From positions 443,501 to 507,500 of the forward strand of contig JAJGOT010000506.1 in assembly GCA_022457155.1 (NCBI GenBank): a stretch of DNA of 64,000 bases, written 5' to 3'. The notes beneath the pieces were generated by a model that worked only from the letters and a program-made list of their open reading frames with translations, had not been told where the DNA came from and did no database searches. Source of the stretch: Cladopsammia gracilis. Lineage: Eukaryota > Cnidaria > Anthozoa > Scleractinia > Dendrophylliidae. This document shows positions 35,003 through 44,412 of the stretch, one piece after another. The position numbers and the translations under genes are program-made. Positions within the stretch are counted from its first letter, which is position 1. Each line of letters opens with the position of its first letter.

Positions 35003-38000
35003 CCTGTTGATGTTGTTAGGGTTAAGTCTTATGTGGATCGCCTCTTTGACCCTGCGTGTGTACCAATGAGGATCACGATCAATAAACTTTACTTCATTCC
35101 AAAGCGGGTGGTGTCCGGTGTTGTTGGCGTGCTCTGAAACGGCGGAGGTCTGGGTACGGGGGAATCGGATGTCTCGGTCATGCTCTTTTATTCTGTCTTG
35201 CATAGGTCTTCCAGTCTCGCTGATATAAACTTTACCGCATTCACAGGGAATTCTGTAAACCACGCCATCTTGTTTAGTCGGGTCAACAGCGTCTTTAGGC
35301 CGTACTAGGTGTGATCTAAGTGTAGTCTCCGACTTGAAAACAGCGCGTACGCCTTGTTGTTGTAGGCAGCGGCGAAGTTGTTCGGACAGACCTTTGACAT
35401 AAGGCAAAACCGCAGTAGATTTGAACTCGGTCGTGGGCTCAGCACTGGTGTTGGGTTTTCTGGTCTTGGTAAGTTTCTGCAAGAAAGAAAAAGGATAACC
35501 ATTAGAAACAAGAACAGATGACAGTTGTTTTTTCTCCCTGGAGATAACAGAGGGTTTCGTTACGAGACGTTTGGCACGCTCGTAAAGACACTTGACAATA
35601 CCGCGTTTTACTGATTGTGGGTGGTGTGAATCATACGCTAAGTATTGATCAGTGTGTGTAGGCTTCCTGTATACGCTGGTGGTGAGGCGGCCGTCGGGTT
35701 CTCTTGAAACTGCGGTGTCTAGGAAGGCGAGTTTGTTGTCATTCTCTGTCTCCATGGTGAAACGGATGGAAGGCTCCTGGTCGTTTAGATGCTGTAAGAA
35801 GCTATCGACGATTGCACGATCTAGAATGGTGAAGGTGTCGTCTACGTAGCGTTTCCAGATCCTAGGCTTGTAAGATGATGTAGTTATTGCTTGTTCCTCG
35901 AAGCTCTCCATGTAGAGGTTGGCAATAACAGCGGAAACCGGACTCCCCATGGCTGCGCCTTCTTGTTGTTCGTAAATTGATCCGTTATACTGGAAGTATG
36001 TGGATCTCAATACGAAAGTCAGGAGGTCAGCGATCTGAGCAGGCCACCTCAGGGAACAATTCGTCGAAACAACGAGGATCAAAATGCGCCAGTCACAGCT
36101 GTTAAAAACCAACCAATCACAGCAGAGCATCGTACTTCATAAGGTGATGCGTAACCAGTCGACCCCATCGCCTGAAGAAGACTAGCAGTATGCAGTCGAA
36201 ACGTCGCGATCCACATCGGAAGTGACTACATCGTGAGACAAACGAAAAAGACTTCTTTACTAGTGTGTTCACCACGATGAACAACAACAACCCCTTTTTA
36301 CAATAATGATTACTTATCAATATTGTTCAGTGCTGTACTCTAGCAGTGCCCGGTGCTATGCACAGGCGACCAAATTTTGTCTTTGGGCAACATGAAGAAT
36401 TTAGTTTTTGCACATAGCTTAACTGCTGGGTACCCTAGATTTTATACCTTATTATAGGAAATTAACAATGCACGTTGACAACGCGAAGAAAATTTATGTT
36501 ACACTAAATTAACGCGAATTTTTCAAAAGTTAGGTTTACATGGGATTGCATTAAATTAACGGCAATTTTTCATTGAGCATCTTGCTTTATTTACTGCGAT
36601 TTTCATAATTCTGCAAATTTGCACTTTACATTTCTGAATGCCAAACTGCATTTTAAAAAAAAGGGAAAAACATACGTACAGTGTACCAATAAGAGTGGGG
36701 TACCCCAGATCTCATGGCTGGGGGCCTTTGGGCCCTCTATGATTCCTCTAAGAGCACAGCCTTGCACAGTATTTTGGTGCAGTCATGGAGCATGATTTAT
36801 AATTTTAATTTTTTATTTGATACTGCCATAATTGTACACAACATTACTTAAAGTGTTAACCTACCATAAACATAATTATTACTGGATTTTAACAGTATTA
36901 AACTGAACAACTATTAAAAATCTTAACTCTACATGTTGTTCTTGAAATGCACAGTGGACCCAAGTTGTTGATTTGCTTCGATAAAGAAAACCACACGAGT
37001 CAAAATGCCATAAGTTGTAATAACTATTAATCAATAAATTTACTGAAAATAGACCTTTTTACCGATACGGCGGCCATATTGAATAAATTAGATTTAAAGA
37101 GTATTATGGGATTCCCAGGGGGCAAAACAAACGTCGCGTGACAGATGTGTCGCACAAGTTTTTTTATCTGAGAGCGTTTTGTAGTTTTATTTGCTTGGTC
37201 ATGGCCGGCCGGTCAGATGAAAACAAATAGGAGCTCACTATTGAGGAGCTGAACGCTTGGAACGGCGAGAAACTGCGAAAATATTTGAAAAATCGGGGTA
37301 TTGTTATCACCAGTGATTCTTGTAAACGAGACTTGGTTTCGAAAGTTTACCATGCTTGTCGTCTAGATTTGCCACTGTGTAGCACAAAAGAACAAGACGA
37401 TGCCCAAATCGAAGCTAGACAAAAGGAAAATCTCTTTATCGATGGAATCTCGCTTCCTCTCCTGGAAGAATTGAGAAACAGGGAGAGCGGAAGCCATAAT
37501 TTTCCCTGTCAAAAAGTAATTGACAGGAAATCTGTGAAAGATACTGTAATTAGACAATCTTGCGCTTGTTTACAAAGTTTTTGATTCCGTTTGATTCAAG
37601 TGTTCTTATTTTTCCGTTTCTTTTATTTTTCTAATCGAGATTCTGTTAATTTTCATTAAAAAGTCTTGCTTAAATTTCTCATTTGATTGTAGTTTTGTAC
37701 TAGCTTGTTGTCAATATAAATTTTAATACACGCAATTTCCCGATCGGATTTTACGAAATAATTTGGACTTTCACTACATTGCTCGGTTTGAATGCTTTTA
37801 TTTCGTGGTTATCTTCTTTTATCTAAATTCTGTATTCGAATTAGAATAGCTCATATTGAGCTTTCGCACTGCTATAAATGAAAACTCGTATGGTCTTTCA
37901 CCACATATTTCTCGGGAAAATGGCGATCATTATTACATCCAAACACGGCACAACGATCTTTTTTCCCCATTACAGTCTTATTCTAGGAAAACTTTAAGAA

Positions 38001-40336
38001 AAATTACCTCGAAAAGGGCGCGTAAACCAAGCGTAAACACTGTGCGTGTGTATAAGATTGATGCTCATGCCCCCTGGGAATCCCATAATACTCTTTAAAT
38101 CTAATTTATTCAATATGGCCGCCGTATCGGTAAAAAGGTCTATTATTCTAAACTTTTTTTTCATTTCCTGTTACAACATGTTATGGTTTTATTGCTTTTA
38201 TGTCTGGTTTATACTTGTTTATGTCTCCTCCATATCCCCATTCCCATCATATCCTCATTCCCATCGTACCCCCAGTCCCATCATATCCCAAATTTACACC
38301 TATTATAATGCTTAAAACTAAATATGATATAAGAAGCACAGTTTTTAATATCAAGACAGACCCCCAAATTTACACCTACACTGTACTTTAGATCTGAAGT
38401 CCAACACGCTGGCCACTACATCATTGCGCCCCCACAAAAATATGGTATGGATACCTACAATACAACTTATATTTTATAGAAATCAGATTAATAGTGTGGG
38501 GGGAGAGAGTATTGAAATTCTTCCCCAACAGAACAGGGGGGGGGGGCTGAAAAAAATCCAGAATCACTAAGGGGGGGGGGGGGGACATGAAAAAAAAAAA
38601 AAGAGGAAAATTTGTTAATTTCTCACCCATCCCTCTCCCCCTCCCGTTGTTGTTGCCCAAAGACAAAAGCTAGCTGCCTGGACTGAGCTACCAGTCACTG
38701 CATAGAGAGCATAACCCAAACTGCTCAACATAAAATATTTTTATTTTTAAAATTTAGAAACTCCTGTCATCTCATGCACATGTTGTTTATGAATATATTG
38801 GACAGGTCCACCAGTGAGCTGTGGAACATCGATCTCCATTATTCACTGCTCTGACTTGGAGGGTGAATCCTTTCAAAATGGAATCTTAAAGCTATACAAT
38901 CACTTCAGCAAAACACTGGGCTACAAGTGTTACTGGGACAAGCTAGAGATGTTAGAAATAGCAGAAAACAAGTTCCGTTATGCAGTTCGAAGGGTGCAAC
39001 ACAGTGATTTCTTGTTTATTTGTGTCTCACCGGAGTTGAAAAAGATTTTTGACTCCTCTGTTGATGAGATCAGCGGGCAACTTGAAGGTTGGTTCAATAT
39101 CAGTCACATGACTGTAGTTCAGAGGATTATACATCAATATTTTACTTCATCCGTCTCAGGTCTAAAAATTGGTGGTCGCACGGTCACCTAAAATGACTTA
39201 AAACATTTACCAGGGCCTACCAAAAGTTGAGGTTTGATTGCCTGATGTCTGACAGCTGTTCTAGAATTTTGAAAAGCTGCATTGTAAAAATAAAAAAAAA
39301 GTTAAAATGAAACTTAATAATTACTATGCAGATTAATTGTGCCATCTTTCTCTTCTTTTCTTTTCCTGAGTTTATTAATTTTGGTGAATTTTTAGTTCAG
39401 AAGTGGAAAATTCAGGACTGGTCATTTTAATGGTGGTTTCATGAGCAATCCACATTCACAACATTTAGATGCCATTTTGATTTTGTTGTTGCCACGTGAC
39501 TCTGTGTACCCAGAGTTCAGTGTGGGTCGGTTTCCAAGTCGCACATGTTTTCGCTTTGAGAACAGACTTTCAGTTTTCTGTTTTAAACTAGAGGAAATTG
39601 GGAGCGACTTTATTTTGGGATGGGCCACTAAGAATTCAACCAAACTGGCCCAACAGGCCACCAAGCAGTGGAGTTAATTGTTAGCCCTGCCTACTGAATT
39701 CCATACACATTTCTTTTAAAAAAACGTTGTTTTAAATTTTGATTGTTGTTCTACTACAGGAACCACTAAATGATAATTATTAATTAAAATAGTAAGAAAA
39801 ATTACAAAACAGTCCTTTCAACTTATAAAATTAAAACTATAAACAGCCTCTAATAGCCAGACAGTGTGATTTATGTAATTAACACATTTCAACCATATTT
39901 AGGGATTCTCGGCAAAAATGAAAAATGTTTGAGAAGAAAAAAAATGTCAAGCTGTGAAGTTTGTGAAAATAAACATGCACACACTGTAAACTACATTGCC
40001 TTAGCTAGTCATGTGGTTAATCATAGTCAAAATGAATCATTAATGTTTTAGATGATGGAAGCTGTATGTTGCGTCTTGTATCTGATCTAATCCTAAACGA
40101 TCTCGCCAACCATGGAAGCAATAGAAAAGGCAAGTTCATGACCTATTATCCTTGACGGGTCTTCAAAACGAGATGTACCCTGCTTCTTGGATTCATTTAT
40201 GAAGTTCCTGTGGCCAAAGGATGAAAGAAAGATCCGCTGCATCATTGAAGGCCAGCCAGAGATTCTCCCAGCTCCAGTTTCAGATGTCAAAACTGATCCT
40301 CCTTCCCAGGTTGTCAGACCGGCAGGACTTATCTAA
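29413..40336 (+). CDS. DEATH-SEFIR adaptor, ACT1/CIKS (TRAF3IP2)-like, gene span; apparent frameshift in last exon
   Basis: Exons 29413-29755, 33867-34670, 38806-39159 and 40052-40336 all join in phase 1, about 595 codons if a one-base insertion near 40141 is discounted. Exon 1 encodes a DEATH domain (residues about 30-113: DPLSLLMNMKDALRNWKDVA, LLGYS, LEDWMYKRNG, LVDVF). Exon 2 is a polar Ser/Thr linker with a basic patch (NKKKSIKKKIGRFFRKG). Exons 3-4 encode SEFIR: ISIIHCSDLEGE, YWDKLEMLEIAENKF, DFLFICVSP, and the closing block SKRDVPCFLDSFMKFLWPKD. DEATH plus SEFIR is known for invertebrate ACT1/CIKS-like proteins; SEFIR mediates IL-17 receptor-adaptor contacts. That role is inferred. Introns contain a Penelope element, a hAT MITE and others. 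Confidence 0.78.
31036..31640 (+). repeat. 106 bp tandem repeat, about six copies, in intron 1
   Basis: Units contain CAGTACTTTC, TGGTACTGTTTATTATG, TACAAAGTGG, GAGTCTGTGGATGAAAT and CCATTCAAATGAAAGCTACT. The central copies (31190-31510) are nearly identical and the outer copies diverged. Reading frames across it repeat the same peptide and are not genes. Confidence 0.85.
31677..31901. mobile_element. hAT-type MITE with 8 bp target duplication
   Basis: The ends are CAGAGGCCCTGCCAGGG and its exact reverse complement. TACATGTA flanks both sides (31669-31676 and 31902-31909), an 8 bp duplication as made by hAT transposases. The CAGRG-type terminus also fits hAT. The 225 bp body has no transposase and ends in a C run of about 20 bases next to the right terminus. 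Confidence 0.85.
32370..33108. mobile_element. 739 bp DNA transposon remnant, GAGGGTGGCAAAGG ends
   Basis: GAGGGTGGCAAAGGGG at 32370 is mirrored at 33108, and TTAAAA flanks both sides (32364-32369, 33109-33114). GATGCGTGATTG words repeat near both ends and a C run sits just inside the right terminus. A minus-strand frame at 32695-33048 includes YRDDLKWRAIGTNEFLGYSM, which resembles the helix-turn-helix start of a Tc1/IS630-like transposase, followed by nonsense. Similar sequence, inverted, is at 21780-21880. Confidence 0.7.
33867..34670 (+). CDS. Exon 2: Ser/Thr-rich linker with basic patch
   Basis: Acceptor TTTTATTTTAG, phase 1 in and out, 268 codons. It is dominated by S, T, E and N; a lysine/arginine cluster at about two-thirds (KKSIKKKIGRFFRKGKQYKK) could be a nuclear or membrane-binding patch. 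It ends near SLPTSPGYESGYMSSEG with donor GAAG|GTATGA. No known domain. Confidence 0.72.
34901..36130 (-). CDS. Penelope reverse transcriptase (C-terminal part) with GIY-YIG endonuclease
   Basis: An open frame of 409 codons. Residues about 30-45 are the RT entry into FQYNGSIYEQQEGAAMGSPV (motif with GSPVSAVIANLYMESFE), and the catalytic block YVDDTF is near residue 90, followed by FLDTAV. The C-terminal GIY-YIG nuclease starts near residue 290: VVYRIPCECGKVYISETGR, then R and EH. The second half motif has YIS where YIG is usual. The N-terminal RT motifs are missing; the first 30 codons come from the terminal repeat, so this copy is 5' truncated and probably inactive. Known role of the family: target-primed reverse transcription, with GIY-YIG as the nicking enzyme. 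Confidence 0.88.
36172..36201 (+). ncRNA. Hammerhead-like core in right terminal copy of Penelope element
   Basis: CTGAAGA, then a segment that can pair GACT with AGTC, then GAAAC. This matches the CUGANGA...GAAA core of hammerhead ribozymes, which are documented in Penelope pLTRs. The inverted counterpart is on the minus strand at 34767-34796. Stem III and the cleavage site are not clear, so activity is doubtful. Confidence 0.4.
37048..38144. mobile_element. 1.1 kb DNA transposon with about 77 bp perfect inverted ends and a SAP-like ORF
   Basis: AATAGACCTTTTTACCGATA begins the left end at 37048, and the reverse complement of the right end is identical for about 77 bp, so the copy is probably young. 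The interior holds a broken SAP-domain-like ORF (37201-37584) and an A/T-rich second half. It has no recognised transposase. The MITE at 41851-42032 shares the ATAGACCTTTTT terminus. It lies in intron 2 of the DEATH-SEFIR gene. Confidence 0.8.
37201..37584 (+). pseudogene. SAP-domain-like transposon ORF with early stop
   Basis: ATG at 37201 reads MAGRSDENK then TAG (37228-37230). After the stop the frame continues ELTIEELNAWNGEKLRKYLK, NRGIVITSDSCKRDLVSKVY, to TAA-free sequence ending at TGA (37582-37584). The LNxW..xxLRxYLKxRG pattern fits a SAP DNA-binding motif. SAP proteins bind A/T-rich DNA; here it is probably a transposon accessory or fused N-terminal part, now truncated. Confidence 0.6.
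38806..39159 (+). CDS. Exon 3: SEFIR domain, N-terminal two thirds
   Basis: Acceptor TATTGGACAG; phase 1. It begins GPPVSCGTSISIIHCSD and has the SEFIR strand-helix order, with FLFICVSPELKK as the conserved hydrophobic strand and following serine-proline. It leaves at TCTCAG|GTCTAA in phase 1. Reading through gives an alternative end 10 codons later (stop TAA at 39189-39191). Confidence 0.78.
40052..40336 (+). pseudogene. Exon 4: SEFIR C-terminus, interrupted by a one-base frameshift
   Basis: After TAATGTTTTAG the phase-1 frame reads DDGSCMLRLVSDLILNDLA, NHGSNRKGKFM, then TYYP and TGA at 40153-40155. Moving by one base at about 40138-40141 restores PIILDGSSKRDVPCFL, DSFMKFLWPKDERKIRC and so on to TAA at 40334-40336. 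The second part matches the expected SEFIR ending (the FIPVL-type strand, then W-P-K-D). It could be a real lesion, an allele, or a sequencing/assembly indel. Elsewhere the gene is intact. Confidence 0.68.
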
Positions 40337-41850
40337 CTCTTCAAGGTTTGTACTATTCTTTCTGCATGTGAATTTCATAATTATCCAAAACAAACTCCAT
40401 GTAGCTTGTTTTACTTACCATCTATTTGGAGTATTAAAATGAGTCACACATGACTCTGAAGATGGACTTCCGCTCAGGTTGTCAAAAACGACAGTCAATG
40501 TCAATAACAACAGTTCTTTTCAGAACTTCGCTAACCCGGATAATCACACTCGACATACTACTGATACTCCTGGGTTCAAACCTTTGACAATAATATGAAA
40601 TACATTTTTAAACTTATTGTATCAACCCTGTTTTTACAGTCTGTGATAATTAGAATAATAGTCAACATAACTTAAGACAACTTTGGAATGACTTCTTAGA
40701 TGCTTTCTCTAACACCCAGAATGTTTATTTATTTTGGGGGAATTATGTTCATACAGATGTAGGTGTGTCAGAAGTCCTGCAGTTCAATCAAAATAATTTT
40801 TAAATTTCACTTTTGGAGACCTGTCCAAACCGGTTTTCAATCCGATCAAGGGAAAATGGTATTTTGGCTGTAGAGTTTTCATATTTGCACGGCAGCCATA
40901 AAATTTGCACGTTCCTGAAGTTCGGATGTAAGATAAAAAAACACAAGTATCGATGCAAGATAGTTCAGAAGTCTAGAAACAATTTCAGATCAAAATATGT
41001 TCCCTAGCTACTAGCCTGGAAAAGATAAATTTGAGCAACTCGATAAAATTGTTTTTGATTTGTTTCATTTCAACAGCCAAAAACTTCAATAATATTGTAT
41101 ATTTTTCGAAAAAAAACTCTTACAGAAATTGTTTAAAATTAGTACAAACCTAAAGACATTATTATATTAACTACAAGCACCAAGGACGGTTTTGAAAATG
41201 AACGTTTAGATTTCAAGAATAAGTGGAACATATGAAAAAATGGCAATGATGTTGCCATGTTGCTATGGTAACTCTGAGCTCTATAAAACTCACTTCAACT
41301 GAATTTTATATCTACATCTTGCAAAAAGGTAACACGCGATTTTCTGGTGTATTTGTTTTGCTGTTGCATATTTTCATGTTCAAACTGGGATGGTGTGGCC
41401 ACTGGAAAATCTGATCAAGCCACCTTTATTTGAGGGAGGCTTTTAACTGAGAGGTGTTTATTTGAGTTTATACAGTATGCTTCATTCGTTCGTCACATTG
41501 ACCTTTTCAATTTTTTTTCTTACAGCATTGCTGATACACCTACATCTATAATATTCCTGCTGATTTTTCAGTTCTCATTGAAAATGGAGGAAGTGACAAT
41601 CAACATGTGACTGCAGCTGTGCTAAGTGCAATTCTCAAAATATTTCTATAAATATGATGTACATATATATGTACATACAATTGTAACAATGTGTTATCAC
41701 ACTGACCTCTTGGAGTTGCAAGGCAATGCTATTAGCCGGCAAGCTTGTGTAAGTCACAAAATACTGACTTTAATGTGGATAAATGTTACATCATTATATC
41801 CGACTGCAAACTTTATCATAACAATAATAATTTATATATAATCATTTTCA
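40337..41850. other. No supported gene downstream of the DEATH-SEFIR gene
   Basis: The 3' UTR of the DEATH-SEFIR gene must begin here, but no clear AATAAA near the stop was noted. The remainder is A/T-rich, with no recognised feature. Confidence 0.4.
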
Positions 41851-42032
41851 ATAGACCTTTTTCAAAGATGGTGGCCAAATTCTTCTTCTTTTGCTATGTA
41901 TGTTAATTAGCCCTACTAGCCTCATTTCAGAGTAGAAATTCTTTTAAATTTTGCACATGCTAATGAGGCCAATATGGCTGATTAGCTGGCATGAATATAA
42001 ATAACCGGCCGCCATTTATGAAAAAGGTCTAT
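41851..42032. mobile_element. MITE with ATAGACCTTTTTCA ends
   Basis: ATAGACCTTTTTCA on the left is mirrored by TGAAAAAGGTCTAT on the right, and GGTGGCC / GGCCGCC follow inside. It is 182 bp and non-coding. Its terminal motif is the same as that of the 1.1 kb element at 37048-38144. Confidence 0.7.
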
Positions 42033-42764
42033 AACCAGAGACAAACACAATGTACTTCATATATCCTACAGTGTTTGGTCATGTCAGTTTAAATTAAGCT
42101 TGTTTTGTTTTGTTTTGTTTTGTTTTCTATTGTTTTTAGGGAAGTTGAGTTAATTTTAATCTGTCTTTTTGGAAAACAAAACAAAACAAAAAAATGGTGA
42201 CCAAACTTCAAGATAAGTTTATGCCATGCTGGTTAATATACATGTACAGTATGTAAATGTATCCTATTTCTTAAGGGCCTTATAGCGCTGCATGCTGTAA
42301 TAATTTATAACAAACTTTTTTAATAGTTTTTTTTTTACAACTTTTTTACTTCATTGTGATGTGGTTTCCCTTTTAACTGCTCATGCTGTGAGTGGCCTGG
42401 ACTTTTCACAGTTCTGACATTTGTTTGGTTAATGTAAACACAACTCATTAAAATAATTAATCAAATTTCATCATTTTAAAATAGTTCATGTACATGGCAT
42501 GCAGCACCAAAGGCTGTTTGTCACTAGCGCATAAGCACAAGCATAAGAGATCCAGAAGCAAGTGAGAACTCCCACGACATAAGCATAAGCACAAGAAGAA
42601 CAAACACGTTTCGTTCTTCTTGTGCTTATGCTATGCTTGTGTCACATTTATGTTAAGTGAGAACGGGGATGAAATAAGCACAAGCATAAGCACAAGGTGA
42701 TCAAACAATCATCGCTCACTTTGACCCAGACCTCATTGAGAAACTTGCCACAAGCAAAATCAAA

Positions 42765-42950
42765 ATGGCGGATTCCAGTCAAGTGTCAGTTGATGAACTC
42801 CTGGCGGAAACAGTCAGACAATACACCGTCTTGTACGATAAGTCAAATAAAGATTTTAAAGACAACAACAAAAAGGAATTAGCATAGCGAGATGTAGCGG
42901 AAAAGGCAGGTTTTCCCTTGGGTAATCAAGCTTTAATGTACGCTCGCATG
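42765..42950 (+). pseudogene. MADF/SANT-like DNA-binding ORF of a Harbinger transposon, nonsense mutated
   Basis: ATG at 42765 reads MADSSQVSVDELLAETVRQY, then VLYDKSNKDFKDNNKKELA and TAG at 42885-42887. The frame continues RDVAEKAGFPLG. MADF-type proteins have K..AW..VA at this place, so the TAG most likely replaced a TGG tryptophan. The family's second ORF helps the transposase bind DNA. Dead copy. Confidence 0.7.
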
Positions 42951-43121
42951 AAGTTCCCAAACCAGGTTATTAAATTCGCCGTGCGATTTCCTGCGACGGT
43001 AAATATCTCTTACCCAATACCTTTTAGGTCTGATGGATTTTCTTCTACGTCGCCTTAAGCGAAGGATGTAAATTACTAGAAGAGCAAAAGCAAAGATTTC
43101 AACTTCAAAATCATCAGCCAT
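42933..43121 (-). pseudogene. HARBI1-like transposase N-terminus fragment
   Basis: From ATG at 43121 it reads MADDFEVEIFAFALLVIYIL, a run of five arginines, then KRYWVRDIYRRRKSHGEFNN and LVWELHAS, before a stop at 42933. The W-V-R-x-I...GEF-NL pattern is the start of PIF/Harbinger transposases. The catalytic DDE part is absent. Confidence 0.7.
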
Positions 43122-43224
43122 CTGTGATTCAGATCTCACAGCCGAGGAAAACTGGTATCAAGATTTTCTTTCATACTCTGCTTGCGTTTGTCTTTATGCT
43201 TATGTTCTGGCATTCTCACTTGCT

Positions 43225-43660
43225 TTTTAAAAAAATATATTAATAATCTTTATTGAGATGACTTTTTCATATAAAATATGGTTTTCAAAAATGATCTCAC
43301 AAAATTAAGCAATACAAAACACACACACAATTCGCAAAGATGTTAAAAGCTAAAATATATAAAAACTATTAAAATGTACACAACATTAATTCAAATTTTT
43401 TAAATTAGAAAAAGATCACGTTTAAAATTATTCAGATTCACGGATTGTTTGATTGTTTGGCTAAAGGAGTTAAAATCCTCAATAGCATAGTATGCAGTCC
43501 TTTGTTTGCCCCAGTTCCTTTTGACACTTGGAAGTCTGAGATTTAGCTTAATTCTAGTATTATAATCATGTTGTTCTTGCTGTCTTATGAACTTCGTATC
43601 ATGCTCAACAAGCCCATTTAAGCACTTATACACATATTAAATACATCTTCTCTGAAAACG
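43225..43660 (-). mobile_element. 5'-truncated LINE inserted into the Harbinger remnant
   Basis: The minus strand reads MYKCLNGLVEHDTKF, HDYNTRIKLNLRLPSVKRNW and NLNNFKRDLFLI plus stop (43633-43400), a non-LTR RT C-terminus. It is followed by a 3' UTR with AATAAAGATT near 43240 and a short A-rich end. The 5' break is near 43660. It interrupts the terminal region of the Harbinger remnant, so it is younger than that element. Confidence 0.75.
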
Positions 43661-43750
43661 CCTTTTTTCTTTTTTCTGGCCGATTATGCTTATGCTTATG
43701 CTTGTGCTTATGCACTAGTGAAAACCAGCCTTAACATGATAATAATTATT

Positions 43751-44080
43751 ACCATACTTTCTTGATTAAACGCCAGAGGCATTTATTTATGGACCTGGCA
43801 TTTGTTTAAACCCAGCGTTTATTCAGGGAATCAGCATTAATTTTTATTTAACACTGGGTAATTTTTCAGTAGCTATTGCGGTTGTTATTGGTTAACGTTT
43901 TGTTTCTAATCAGTGGTTGTTTATTTCACCTAAAACTACATTATTTTTGTGATAACAATCACTGAGTTGTGTAATACCAAATTGAAATAATGCTGGACCT
44001 CAAATAGATGCCTTGTGGACCCTGCATTTATTTGGACCCGGCATTTATTCCGGGCCAGCTTTTAATCAAGAAAATATGGT
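43751..44080. mobile_element. 330 bp MITE, ACCATA(C)TTTCTTGATTAAA ends
   Basis: ACCATACTTTCTTGATTAAA at 43751 pairs with TTTAATCAAGAAAATATGGT ending at 44080. CCAGAGGCATTTATTTATGG and GGCATTTATTCCGGG words are spread through the body. Non-coding. Confidence 0.72.
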
Positions 44081-44412
44081 GTTACAGTCTTTTAATGACT
44101 TAAATACTTGGGGTTTGCTTTGGTTGCATGAGCAAAGGCATTTATCTTTAATGCAGTAAGTTTCATGTGGATGGATGATGAACTATGTTCTAAGTGATAA
44201 TATTGCTCACAGCTCTCTTGGATTGTTGCTCCAGTGTTGTTCTGAGCCATGTGCCACTAATTTCCATGCCAATGACATAATGATCCCCATATCTGGACAG
44301 TCCTTCTGATTGGTCCAAGTAGATTCAATTGCCATTTAACCAACCAGTCTTCCTATGTGTACTGTAGATCTGGGTAGCATTCTCCATCACTTTAGCACCC
44401 AGAGTTGATATT

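Larger units (their letters stand above)
34709..36301 (-). mobile_element. Penelope-like retroelement in intron 2, with inverted terminal copies
   Basis: The core carries an RT plus GIY-YIG ORF on the minus strand. The outer about 220 bp at each side (34707-34925 and 36040-36262) are inverted copies of each other, as expected of a 5'-truncated Penelope element with a pseudo-LTR tail. AATAATGATTA lies on both sides (34698-34708 and 36302-36312), an 11 bp target duplication. It sits antisense in intron 2 of the DEATH-SEFIR gene. Each terminal copy carries a CTGAAGA...GAAAC motif that recalls hammerhead ribozymes. Confidence 0.88.
42510..43732. mobile_element. PIF/Harbinger-type remnant with two broken ORFs and a LINE inside
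   Basis: The ends read AAGGCTG..TTTGTCACTAG and, reverse complemented, AAGGCTGGTTTTCACTAG, both followed by ATAAGCACAAGCATAAG words. Inside are a MADF/SANT-like ORF on the plus strand and the start of a HARBI1-like transposase on the minus strand, tail to tail, the two-gene layout of PIF/Harbinger transposons. Most of the transposase has been deleted. A truncated LINE lies at 43225-43660. A clear target duplication was not found. Confidence 0.75.

Noticed and set aside
39422..39677. Open frame between SEFIR exons 3 and 4, suspected as an exon
   Set aside because: Its phase does not fit exon 3, while 40052 fits exactly and carries the expected SEFIR ending.
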